Shown: piece by piece, positions 8,527 to 15,964 of the stretch
Position numbering within the stretch: position 1 is the first letter of the stretch
Layout: each line of letters starts with the position of its first letter
Assembly: GCF_000163055.2 (NCBI RefSeq)
Contig: NC_022124.1
Coordinates: forward strand, 558,001 to 622,000
DNA: 64,000 nucleotides
Origin: Prevotella sp. oral taxon 299 str. F0039
GTDB taxonomy: Bacteria; Bacteroidota; Bacteroidia; Bacteroidales; Bacteroidaceae
Direction of reading: 5' to 3'
Notes under the pieces: generated by a model
The model's input: only the letters and a program-made list of their open reading frames with translations
What the model was told of the DNA's origin: nothing
Databases searched by the model: none
Translations under genes and position numbers: made by a program

Positions 8527-10554
8527 ATGAAATTAAAATATATTAGCAGTATCCTTTTTGCAGGATTAACGCTCACCACACTCACTACATTTACATCATG
8601 TAATGACTTTTTAGATAGAGAGCCTGAAGATAAGGTTACACCTGAAAAGTTCTTCCAATCTGAAAGCGATTTGGCAGACTATGCAATAAAGTACTATAGC
8701 TTCTCAACTCTTAACCCTGGTTCTTATGGTATGGGTACTTTTGCAGCTGATAATGCAACTGATAACCAAGCAGGAGTTGACTATTCTAACTTCTGGGTGC
8801 CTGGAGATTGGCAAGTTGCAGCAAAGGCTGGTGATGAATGGAAATTCGAACAAATACACCATTGCAACTATTTCTTTGAGAAAGTGTTGCCAAAATATCA
8901 AGCAGGAACACTAAAAGGTAATCCTGATAACATTAAGCACTACATCGGAGAAGTATACTTCTTGCGTGCTAAAGCTTATTTCGACAAACTTTCAACTATT
9001 GGAGATTGTCCTATTATTAAAGAGGTTTTAGCTGACGATAGAAAGGTATTGCTCGACAATTCTAAGCGTCAACCACAACACAAAGTGGCTCGTTTTATCT
9101 TAGAAGACCTCGATAAAGCGATCGAACTTTTGAAAGAAGATGCACCTGGAGGACGTAACAGAATAAGCAAAAATGTAGCTTATTTATTCCGTTCTCGTGT
9201 AGCTCTTTACGAAGGAACATGGCTTAAATACCACAAAGGAACAGCCCTTGTTCCTGGTGGAAATGGTTGGCCTGGAGATGCAGCAGACGTTGCTGGCTTC
9301 AATATTGACACAGAAATCGATTACTTCTTAGGTGAAGCTATGACCTCTGCACAAGTAGTTGCAGACAAAGTTGTAGACAAGTTAGCTAATAATACTGACG
9401 TTCGTGATGGTCAAGATGCAACCTTGAAGAGTGCAAACCCATACTTTACAATGTTCAGTATGCCTGATTTAGCAAGTTATCCTGAAGTGCTTATGTGGCG
9501 TCAATATAACCTAGAACAAGGCGTAACTCATAACATTCAAATGCAATTAGGACGTAATGGTGGTGGTACAGGTTACACCCGTGGCTATGTCAACTCATTC
9601 CTAATGCGTAATGGTTTGCCTATCTACGATGCAAATTCTGGCTATGATAGTAACTGGGAAGCACAAGGTGTGAAGGCTACTTTACAAAATCGTGACTCTC
9701 GTATCCAACTATTCTGTAAGCAAGATGGTGATGCTATCGCTTATACAAATGGTGCTGTTGCTAGAACATTTGAGATGTCTTGGTTGGCAAAGGGTAATAA
9801 CGAAACACGTATTGTTACAGGTTTTGCAGTGAAGAAAGGTTTGAACTATGATTCAAAACAACAAGATGATCACCACATGGGTGTATCTGCTAGTGTTGTA
9901 TTCCGTGGTGCAGAAGCTCTTCTTAACTACATGGAAGCATCGTATGAAAAGAACCATACTATCGTTGCTAAAGCCGAAAAGTATTGGAAAGCTCTACGTA
10001 CTCGTGCTAAGGTGGATGCAGATTTCAACAAAACAATTGCTGCAACAGTGATGGCAGAAGAAGCTAAGAATGACTTCGGAGCATACTCTCATGGTGCATT
10101 AGTTGACAAAACACTTTACAATATACGTCGTGAACGTCGTGATGAGTTCATTGCAGAAGGTATGCGTCTAAATGACTTACGTCGTTGGAGAGCTCTAGAT
10201 CAAGTGAATGGATACCAAATTGAGGGTATGAGATACTGGGGTTCAATCTACGATGGCAAGCTACTTGACAAAGATAATCAAAACCTTGTGATTGTAAATG
10301 TTGAACAAGGTAAGGGTAATATGTCTGATAAGAATATCAGTGGAGTATATGTTCGTCCTTATCAATTGAGCAAGGTTAACAACTCAGTGTTCAATGGTTA
10401 TCATTTCACAGAGGCTCACTATCTAACTCCTCTTGCACAAAGTGTATTCCGTAAGTCATCTACTTCTGATAATAATGATATCGAGAAGTCTGTTGTTTAC
10501 CAAAACCCAGGATGGCCAAAAGTTGCAGGACAAGGTCCAATTGGAGTAAAATAA
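8527..10554 (+). CDS. SusD/RagB family nutrient-binding lipoprotein
   Basis: A 675-residue surface lipoprotein, partner of the SusC just upstream (13-base gap). The signal peptide ends in TFTSC with Cys at about residue 25, followed by NDFLDREPEDKVTPEKFF, a typical SusD N terminus. TPR-like helices occur around residues 130-240 (YIGEVYFLRAKAYFDKL). The C-terminal third has the conserved ERRDEFIAEGMRLNDLRRW segment. It is long for the family (usually 500-620 residues), with the extra length mainly in the middle. It should cap the SusC barrel and bind the ligand. A terminator hairpin follows at 10593. Confidence 0.94.
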   Translation: MKLKYISSILFAGLTLTTLTTFTSCNDFLDREPEDKVTPEKFFQSESDLADYAIKYYSFSTLNPGSYGMGTFAADNATDNQAGVDYSNFWVPGDWQVAAKAGDEWKFEQIHHCNYFFEKVLPKYQAGTLKGNPDNIKHYIGEVYFLRAKAYFDKLSTIGDCPIIKEVLADDRKVLLDNSKRQPQHKVARFILEDLDKAIELLKEDAPGGRNRISKNVAYLFRSRVALYEGTWLKYHKGTALVPGGNGWPGDAADVAGFNIDTEIDYFLGEAMTSAQVVADKVVDKLANNTDVRDGQDATLKSANPYFTMFSMPDLASYPEVLMWRQYNLEQGVTHNIQMQLGRNGGGTGYTRGYVNSFLMRNGLPIYDANSGYDSNWEAQGVKATLQNRDSRIQLFCKQDGDAIAYTNGAVARTFEMSWLAKGNNETRIVTGFAVKKGLNYDSKQQDDHHMGVSASVVFRGAEALLNYMEASYEKNHTIVAKAEKYWKALRTRAKVDADFNKTIAATVMAEEAKNDFGAYSHGALVDKTLYNIRRERRDEFIAEGMRLNDLRRWRALDQVNGYQIEGMRYWGSIYDGKLLDKDNQNLVIVNVEQGKGNMSDKNISGVYVRPYQLSKVNNSVFNGYHFTEAHYLTPLAQSVFRKSSTSDNNDIEKSVVYQNPGWPKVAGQGPIGVK

Positions 10555-10592
10555 TAGTGTAAAAACTAGTAAAATACTTTAATAAAATAATA

Positions 10593-10634
10593 GGTTGTGT
10601 GCCGAACAGTGTGTAAACGCTTTGGTGCACAACC
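10593..10634 (+). terminator. Terminator of the first susCD operon
   Basis: GGTTGTGTGCC pairs with GGTGCACAACC (two wobble pairs) around a 20-base loop and is followed by TTTTTG. It lies 39 bases after the susD stop. Confidence 0.75.
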
Positions 10635-10668
10635 TTTTTGTTTCTCTATAGTTGATGAGGTCTCGACC

Positions 10669-10756
10669 CAATAGTAGTGCAACTAGGAGCAAAGACAATT
10701 TTAGAAAGACAGAAAACTCTTTCTTTTTGCATTTAAAGGAATATTCCTACTATGGT
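10669..10756. repeat. Possible decayed 22-bp dyad array
   Basis: Taken in 22-base steps from 10669, the segments show partial matches to the AAAAGCANTGCTTTT family, best at 10669-10690 (AATAGTAGTGCAACT) and 10713-10734 (AAAACTCTTTCTTTT). The other two steps match poorly. The length and intergenic setting fit a worn-out four-unit array, but chance in AT-rich DNA is not excluded. Confidence 0.3.
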
Positions 10757-11040
10757 GGACGAATACCTATGAGATGAGAGAAAAGAGCTTATAAACCTTA
10801 AAAAGGTTTGAGTCGGAGAGCAAATCAATCAAAAAGCAAAGCAATGATAGGTATAAAAGGAGATCTATTACAAATAGAAAAGAAAGACTATAATAATTAG
10901 AAGAGAAAGGAGACACATAGTTGTAGCTTTTTTGAAAGGTAGATAACCTCAGTCCACTCCTATTCTTGTAGCAGAGAAGAAAGGAGATGTAACGCCCCTT
11001 TCTCAAATGGATTAGAATAAAGAAAGAGGTATAAAAAAGA

Positions 11041-11105
11041 ATGTAACCTGTTGGATAAGCATCGCAAGAGCAAGAAGTTGCTCTTCAATCACCAATAGGT
11101 TACAT
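11041..11105 (-). terminator. Branched terminator-like structure after the GH110 gene
   Basis: An outer stem, ATGTAACCTGTTGG with CCAATAGGTTACAT, encloses an inner perfect 8-bp hairpin, AAGAGCAA with TTGCTCTT. On the minus strand the structure is followed by TTCTTTTTTAT. It lies 67 bases past the GH110 stop. This is larger than an ordinary intrinsic terminator and could be a stable mRNA 3' end. Confidence 0.6.
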
Positions 11106-11171
11106 GTATATTCTTAAATAAAAGGTTTGTTTTCGATATCTCGTTGTATGGCAAGTCCTTTTGTTTGGAAA

Positions 11172-12950
11172 CTATTGCAGTCTGCAAGAGTACTCTATAG
11201 GCTTCCTAACAAGTAGCTGATTTGCCTTGAATTTCACCTTACTGCAACCATTTAACGAGAACCATTTAGAGGAAGTGTCAGACGATTTGCGATACATAGT
11301 CATCTCATTGTTACGGAAAACCAAGTTAGAAGTGCTCTTAGCCGATAGAATAGTCTGCCCATAACTGGTGAAACGATTATTGATGATGCGCACATTTTGA
11401 TGCACAGGGCGTTTCTCATTGATATCCGTATTCGATGGATTCAATTCAATTACAGCGTGATTATTGTTATTATTTGCGCAATCAGTGAATGTATTATTTT
11501 CGATTAAAACATCTTTTACAGGTCCAGATTCATACCAACCCGCAGCATCACCCTCAATAAGTATGGCACTCATACCTGTTTTATAGAACACGTTTTCACT
11601 GATAATCGCTCGTCGGGGTGTTGTAACCAAAATGCCACGAGTACTTGTTCGGGTGAAATAACAATTGCGAATCTCCACCTCAGGCGTACAAGTCATATTC
11701 TCAAGACAATCGCTTTGTAGTTCAATATCGTGTTGAATTGGTGTCGTTAGCGTCACTTCCACAATCCTGTTCGATAGCAGTTTTGCCGTTTTAATCACAG
11801 CTTGAGCATAGCGTTGCATAGTAGATGGGCGTACAAAAGCCACTGTGTCGCCCTCGAAAAAGGCATTAAAACCATAGGTTTGAGGGTGCATAAAACGCAG
11901 TTTAAGGGTATGGTCATTCACCTTTTCCATAATGCGTAAGTTCGTTCCGTGCACATTAATGCAATCATCTTGTGCGCCAGCAAACTTACAATTCACCACC
12001 TTCACCTTACCAGAGCAACCCGAAAAGTGCATAAAGTCGGCAGAAGAAGCCAGCAATCTACGGCTATTTTCACGAGGCATGCAATACACATGGTTCATTT
12101 CAATATTCTTAGAGAACTGACTAACGATGCCCAATCCATGCATATAGTGCACTCCAACGTTCTTAAAGCAAATGTCTTCGCTTTCATAAATCAACATTCC
12201 CACTTGGTCACGAATAATATCTCTAATCGTTAAAGTGTGGTTCAACTTACATAGAGCAGTGTCGACAGATTCAAAAAGCACCACATGTGGAGCCAATTCA
12301 GTGGCTTTAGCCTTTGAAAGAGCTTTCCAAGCATGGCTATAATAAAAATGTTCTGTTGTGGGATTGTATTCGATGCAATGTGGAATATTGGTACGCCAAC
12401 CCTCTCCATAGAGCGTTATTTTACCATTGTTGATGGCATATCGTGAGTCAGGATGAAACTTAGCGACAGCTCCTTTCTCGTTGATTTGAGTGAAAGTAAG
12501 CTCAGATCCGCCAGGTCTTTCAAAGTCGATGTGAATGTTTTGCAATGTCATTTTCTTGCAATGAGCAAATGCAAGCATCGTAACTTTTCCATGAAACATC
12601 AGAGTTGCATTGTTTCCCTCAATGGTTAAGCCCTCCATATCTTCGAAAAACATACCAATTGTTTTCACTTTCGATGGGCATTCAGTTTCTGAAGAAGTGT
12701 TGGTAATAAAGAAATCTCGGTAGGTTGCGCCTTCAGTCCACAAGTCGTAGCGACCCTTTTCAAACACCAATACCTTAGACTTAGATTGTTTACAATCGGC
12801 AATGGCAGTCTTCAAACGTTCTGTTTGGTTCTCGTAAGTGTCGGGTTTCACACCATAGTCAGCCACAAAAATAGTGTCTTTTTGAGAGGCAAATAGTGAA
12901 GAAGCCGATAAAAAGCATATCAAAAAAAGCGATAAGTAATATTTCTTCAT
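11172..12950 (-). CDS. GH110 family alpha-1,3-galactosidase-like enzyme
   Basis: A 592-residue exported enzyme with a signal peptide ending near SLFASQ (residue 22). Parallel beta-helix repeats cover most of the chain (LTIEGNNATLMFHG, VLIENNTFTDC, VRIINNRFTSYG). The block DFMHFSGCSGKVKVVNC plus GAQDDCINVHGT and RFMHPQTYGF is characteristic of GH110 (Bacteroides GalA/GalB). The Asp pair at residues 328-329 corresponds to the acidic pair implicated in catalysis in this inverting family. GH110 removes terminal alpha-1,3-galactose from blood-group B or linear Gal-alpha-1,3-Gal glycans; which one is used here cannot be read from sequence. It converges on a SusC/SusD operon that could import the products (inference). 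Confidence 0.85.
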   Translation of the reverse strand: MKKYYLSLFLICFLSASSLFASQKDTIFVADYGVKPDTYENQTERLKTAIADCKQSKSKVLVFEKGRYDLWTEGATYRDFFITNTSSETECPSKVKTIGMFFEDMEGLTIEGNNATLMFHGKVTMLAFAHCKKMTLQNIHIDFERPGGSELTFTQINEKGAVAKFHPDSRYAINNGKITLYGEGWRTNIPHCIEYNPTTEHFYYSHAWKALSKAKATELAPHVVLFESVDTALCKLNHTLTIRDIIRDQVGMLIYESEDICFKNVGVHYMHGLGIVSQFSKNIEMNHVYCMPRENSRRLLASSADFMHFSGCSGKVKVVNCKFAGAQDDCINVHGTNLRIMEKVNDHTLKLRFMHPQTYGFNAFFEGDTVAFVRPSTMQRYAQAVIKTAKLLSNRIVEVTLTTPIQHDIELQSDCLENMTCTPEVEIRNCYFTRTSTRGILVTTPRRAIISENVFYKTGMSAILIEGDAAGWYESGPVKDVLIENNTFTDCANNNNNHAVIELNPSNTDINEKRPVHQNVRIINNRFTSYGQTILSAKSTSNLVFRNNEMTMYRKSSDTSSKWFSLNGCSKVKFKANQLLVRKPIEYSCRLQ

Positions 12951-12975
12951 AGTTCAATCTAAAGTGTTTTATTTG

Positions 12976-13019
12976 CAAACTAATGTTGTTCTTGTGCAAA
13001 AGCAGTGTAAATGCTTTGT
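12976..13019. repeat. 22-bp dyad element, two units
   Basis: AAAAGCAGTGTAAAT begins at 12998, and the preceding 22-base step from 12976 (CAAACTAATGTTGTT) is a weaker match in the same register. It sits just upstream of the GH110 start, inside its predicted leader. Confidence 0.45.
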
Positions 13020-13151
13020 TTAGACGGATATTCAGTAAGCCGACAGTGAGAAGTTGTTGCCTAAAAGGGTAGTAATTAGTAAAATTAGACTACCTTTTAT
13101 CCTTCTGAAAACCTGAAAACTCAAAAAGAATCATTGTTTAGATGTTCTACA

Positions 13152-13159
13152 CAAAGTTA
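13152..13159 (-). promoter_or_regulatory. Candidate -7 element of the GH110 gene
   Basis: On the minus strand this reads TAACTTTG, fitting TAnnTTTG, 202 bases before the GH110 ATG. A second match, TATTTTTG, lies 8 bases upstream at 13160-13167. No clear -33 element is seen for either. Confidence 0.35.
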
Positions 13160-13288
13160 CAAAAATATTAATGGTACATATTCTAATTTAATTCGATACC
13201 TTTCGTGTGGATAATACCATTATGCTTTCTTGTATAGCCTGTAAGAGTATTTGTACCTGAACAATTCGGTGTTGTAAATAGCTCATAA

Positions 13289-13696
13289 TTAGTTGATATT
13301 GTTAAATCCTTGTTCGTTTTTGAGGTTTATTATCACCCAATCACATTCAGAATAGACAGACAAAACTAAACTTTGATTCTTTAAATCTGTCTCTATTTGG
13401 GATACCATTTCAGATAAAAATTCTTTTTTATAATATTCTGCTATTCCATCAACGATTTCAATCCTAATCTCAGGGATACCTGTCAGTGGATCATAACCAT
13501 TGTGAACGTTATATTTTACCCCATCTTTTTCTATTGTCTTGCCATCTGGATTTATTGAATATAGCCATTCTTGGAACTCTTTATTTGTAGTACAATTAGA
13601 ATAATTGGTGACATCTGATACAATCCATGATGCAAGATTATTATCACAAGACATAATGACAAAGGCAATAATAAGCCAAATATATTTTGCTTTCAT
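13289..13696 (-). CDS. Small lipoprotein of unknown function
   Basis: Not recognised. Using the Met at 13696 gives 135 residues with a clean lipoprotein signal (MKAKYIWLIIAFVIMSC, Cys17). An upstream in-frame Met would add 14 residues ahead of the signal and is less likely. The mature part is acidic and soluble-looking, with EWLYSINPDGKTIEKDGVKYNVHNGYDP and a helical region EFLSEMVSQIETDLKNQ. The gene starts 14 bases after the stop of the preceding small gene, so the two are probably co-transcribed. No similarity to neighbours is apparent. Confidence 0.65.
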   Translation of the reverse strand: MKAKYIWLIIAFVIMSCDNNLASWIVSDVTNYSNCTTNKEFQEWLYSINPDGKTIEKDGVKYNVHNGYDPLTGIPEIRIEIVDGIAEYYKKEFLSEMVSQIETDLKNQSLVLSVYSECDWVIINLKNEQGFNNIN

Positions 13697-13710
13697 TTCA
13701 AAAAACTCCG

Positions 13711-14049
13711 CTAACACGTAAGACAAATAAAAGAACACATATAATTATTAGGGTGAGACATCCCCACGCTTTTATCGTTTTTTTGATGTTCATATTTATT
13801 TAATAGTGTTTTACAATCTTCAGATTTGTACCAACTATCAAAAAGAATTTGAATGATTGTTTCAGATGACAAAGAGGTATTATCCCATTTTTCTAAAACG
13901 GAGGGATTTTTATTTATATACTCCATAAACCCTTTTATCTTGACTTTGTGCTTATTTTCTGCTTCTTCTGCAGCAATCTCAGCATTTAAGGCATTAGCAT
14001 ATGTGCTAATATCAACCCTTTTTCCATTTACATAATATAATTGTTTCAT
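13711..14049 (-). CDS. Small protein of unknown function
   Basis: Not recognised. The Met at 14049 gives 112 residues (MKQLYYVNGKRVDISTYANA). A longer frame starts at 14109, but that extension lies upstream of the likely promoter -7 box at 14089-14096, so 14049 is preferred. The protein is mostly polar, with a helical Glu/Ala/Lys segment (AEIAAEEAENKHKVKIKG), no signal peptide, and a cysteine-containing tail MCSFICLTC. It appears to be the first gene of a two-gene transcript with the lipoprotein downstream. Confidence 0.6.
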   Translation of the reverse strand: MKQLYYVNGKRVDISTYANALNAEIAAEEAENKHKVKIKGFMEYINKNPSVLEKWDNTSLSSETIIQILFDSWYKSEDCKTLLNKYEHQKNDKSVGMSHPNNYMCSFICLTC

Positions 14050-14088
14050 TTTATTTTGTCCGTTTAGAATTAAGAATGAAATACGATA

Positions 14089-14096
14089 CAAAGGTA
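14089..14096 (-). promoter_or_regulatory. -7 element of the two small genes
   Basis: Minus-strand TACCTTTG, an exact match to the strongest form seen at the tRNA genes here, 40 bases before the chosen ATG at 14049. Confidence 0.55.
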
Positions 14097-14178
14097 CTAA
14101 AAAGTTCACAAAGTAGAAGAATGTTCTATCTCAAAAGAATAAATATTGATAAAAAACGGCGTTCTCAAAAATCTTTTG

Positions 14179-14186
14179 TACCTTTG
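14179..14186 (+). promoter_or_regulatory. -7 element of the RNA candidate
   Basis: TACCTTTG, identical to the -7 boxes of both tRNA units in this window. A predicted start near 14192 falls just ahead of the closing stem of the structured region. No good -33 element is visible. Confidence 0.5.
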
Positions 14187-14191
14187 CAAGT

Positions 14192-14335
14192 ATAAATGAG
14201 TTCCTTGTAAGCAATTCAAGGCAGAACGCTGCAAATGGCACGGTTGCCAAGTCATTACCTCAAAAATGGGTATTTCTCCCAAAGTCCTTTGTATAAGGAA
14301 CTAACAAGAAACTTTCAGAATTACTGAAATATTCT
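14192..14335 (+). ncRNA. Candidate structured small RNA
   Basis: No reading frame fits this stretch, but it folds well. A closing stem pairs AGTTCCTTGTA (14199-14209) with TATAAGGAACT (14292-14302). Inside are GCAG-AACG-CTGC and GGCA-CGGT-TGCC small hairpins and a GGG/CCC hairpin near 14269. A 6-bp hairpin TTTCAG/CTGAAA (14313-14329) followed by a T-rich run could end it. The tRNA-like promoter and absence of a CDS suggest an independent RNA of roughly 140 nt. It could be a 6S-like RNA or an unknown sRNA; I cannot assign it to a family by eye. Confidence 0.45.
14313..14329 (+). terminator. Weak terminator of the RNA candidate
   Basis: TTTCAG and CTGAAA pair around a 5-base loop and are followed by TATTCTATATT. 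The stem is short and AT-rich, so termination is only plausible. Confidence 0.35.
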
Positions 14336-14379
14336 ATATTGCACGCCCTTTCTACTCGGCTTTATAGGTAGTGCCCAAT

Positions 14380-14467
14380 AAAAGCACTGCTTTTGCATTA
14401 TAAAAGCACTGCAATTACACACCAAAAACAATGCTTTTGCAGGTCAATAGCATAGCTTTTACTGCAG
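14380..14467. repeat. 22-bp dyad array B, four units
   Basis: Units begin at 14380, 14402, 14424 and 14446. Cores are AAAAGCACTGCTTTT (a perfect dyad), AAAAGCACTGCAATT, AAAAACAATGCTTTT and AATAGCATAGCTTTT. It lies between the RNA candidate and the transporter promoter. Confidence 0.92.
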
Positions 14468-14651
14468 TGTTGAAATGCCATCAAAATGGTAAGTCAATCT
14501 CCCTTTCAACTCAATACATCCATCTTAGCATCTCTTTTCGCTCCCTCTATATCGAAAAAGAAAGTAGAAAAGGAGTTAAGAAAATGTATCTAATTAAGAT
14601 TATATAACAAAAAAGAGAGAATAGAGTGCTTTATGAACCCATAAATTATAA

Positions 14652-14659
14652 TACCTTTG
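14652..14659 (+). promoter_or_regulatory. Probable promoter -7 element upstream of the BASS transporter gene
   Basis: TACCTTTG, 250 bases before the transporter ATG. If used, it creates a long leader with no recognised riboswitch. Confidence 0.45.
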
Positions 14660-14908
14660 CATACAAGTTGAGAACAGAGTAAAGACTCGTTAAATGCCTT
14701 TGTGCCTCCAAAGCCACACAAGTCAACGCCTAAAAGGCTCGAAGTGTATGGGTAGAAGATTGAAAACGAGATTACTTGCTGTTATTTTTGTTTCTTTTTG
14801 CAACTTAAATACAAAGCGATTTGCAGGTAACTATAAACCAAAGCATAGAAGTTATGAAGCTGTTGCATTGAAAAGGAGCAATGAAAGGATGGTAAACTTT
14901 ACATCAAC

Positions 14909-15886
14909 ATGGGTTTAATAAAGTTTATAAAGACATGGACCTTGCCCCTGTCTATCACCATTGGGGCTGTTATTTATCTTATTTTTGCCTTCACTCCTTG
15001 TTTGTTGAGTGCGGCAATGCTGTTTGCGCCTTTCTTTAATGCAATCCTTCCGCTGTTCATGTTCTTAGTTCTCTTCGTTACATTCTGTAAAGTCGACTTC
15101 AAAAAACTGCGTGTAACACGCTGGCATGGCTATGCTCTTGTGGCACAATTCAGCATCATTCTCTTTCTTTTAGCACTCACATTGCTGTGGGGAAAAAGTG
15201 GTTCTAGGCTCGTATTTTGCGAGTCTATTCTTATATGTGTTATCTGTCCGTGCGCCACAGCCGCTGCTGTTGTCACCCAAAAGTTGGGCGGAAGCATCGA
15301 AGAAATGACCACCTATACTTTCGTTTCTAACTTTTTTTCATCAATACTCATTCCCGTTTGCCTGCCATTGGTAGACAATAGTTTGCACATCAGCTTCCTA
15401 TCAGCTTTCTTAAAGATACTCTATCAGGTGCTTTTGGTACTCGTTCTGCCTATGTTTTTGGCTTATGTAGTGAAGAAAAGCATGAAAAATATTCATCGAA
15501 AGATTGTGAGTGTGAAAGACCTTTCATATTATCTTTGGGCGTGTTCGTTGCTCATTGTGAGCGGAACAACCATTAAAAACATTGTACATGCACAGACAGG
15601 TGTGTTGTTTTTGTTGCTCATTGCAGTGGCAGGACTTGTTGTTTGCTTCGTACAATTTATGGTAGGAAGGTCGATAGGCTTGCGTTTTAATAGACGATTA
15701 GAGGCTGGTCAGGGTCTAGGACAGAAGAATACGGCATTCGCAATATGGATTGCTAACGCCTATTTAACACCCCTTTCAACCGTAGGACCAGGCTGTTACA
15801 TTCTTTGGCAGAATATTATTAACAGTATAGAGATTGCACGTTACGACAAACAAATACAGAGAAGTGCCCAAAGAGCAGTGCAATAG
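14909..15886 (+). CDS. BASS-type (bile acid:sodium symporter-like) membrane transporter
   Basis: A 325-residue integral membrane protein with about nine or ten hydrophobic helices. The CPCATAAAVVTQKLGGS segment near residue 112 and the QGLGQKNTAFAIWIANAYLTPLS segment near residue 268 match the paired crossover motifs of the bile acid:Na+ symporter / arsenite-resistance-3 superfamily. In this fold they form the substrate and sodium sites. The substrate of bacterial members is often not a bile acid and cannot be read here. The gene stands alone between a long leader and glnN, 78 bases downstream. Confidence 0.82.
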   Translation: MGLIKFIKTWTLPLSITIGAVIYLIFAFTPCLLSAAMLFAPFFNAILPLFMFLVLFVTFCKVDFKKLRVTRWHGYALVAQFSIILFLLALTLLWGKSGSRLVFCESILICVICPCATAAAVVTQKLGGSIEEMTTYTFVSNFFSSILIPVCLPLVDNSLHISFLSAFLKILYQVLLVLVLPMFLAYVVKKSMKNIHRKIVSVKDLSYYLWACSLLIVSGTTIKNIVHAQTGVLFLLLIAVAGLVVCFVQFMVGRSIGLRFNRRLEAGQGLGQKNTAFAIWIANAYLTPLSTVGPGCYILWQNIINSIEIARYDKQIQRSAQRAVQ

Positions 15887-15964
15887 TGATGAAACGGACA
15901 AAGCATTATGAACTGAGAAAATTGAGTTGAAAATAAAATGAATACATTAATAAAACAAAATACA

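Larger units (their letters stand above)
10555..11171. other. Gap between convergent susD and GH110 genes
   Basis: A 617-base stretch holding the susD terminator, a possible decayed 22-bp array (10669-10756) and the branched terminator of the GH110 gene. A 79-codon open frame on the minus strand (10767-11006) has hydrophobic low-complexity composition and no support as a gene. Confidence 0.6.
14050..14908. other. Divergent intergenic region with RNA candidate and repeat array
   Basis: About 860 bases holding, in order, a minus-strand promoter (14089-14096), a plus-strand promoter and structured RNA candidate (14179-14335), 22-bp array B (14380-14467) and a second plus-strand promoter (14652-14659) about 250 bases ahead of the transporter gene. 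A 74-codon frame at 14694-14918 overlaps the transporter start and shows no protein-like features. Confidence 0.65.

Noticed and set aside
10767..11006. 79-codon minus-strand open frame
   Set aside because: Leu/Ser/Tyr-rich low-complexity composition, no promoter, and located between two terminators.
14694..14918. 74-codon open frame ahead of the BASS transporter
   Set aside because: It overlaps the transporter start, is basic and low in recognisable structure, and lies within a probable leader.
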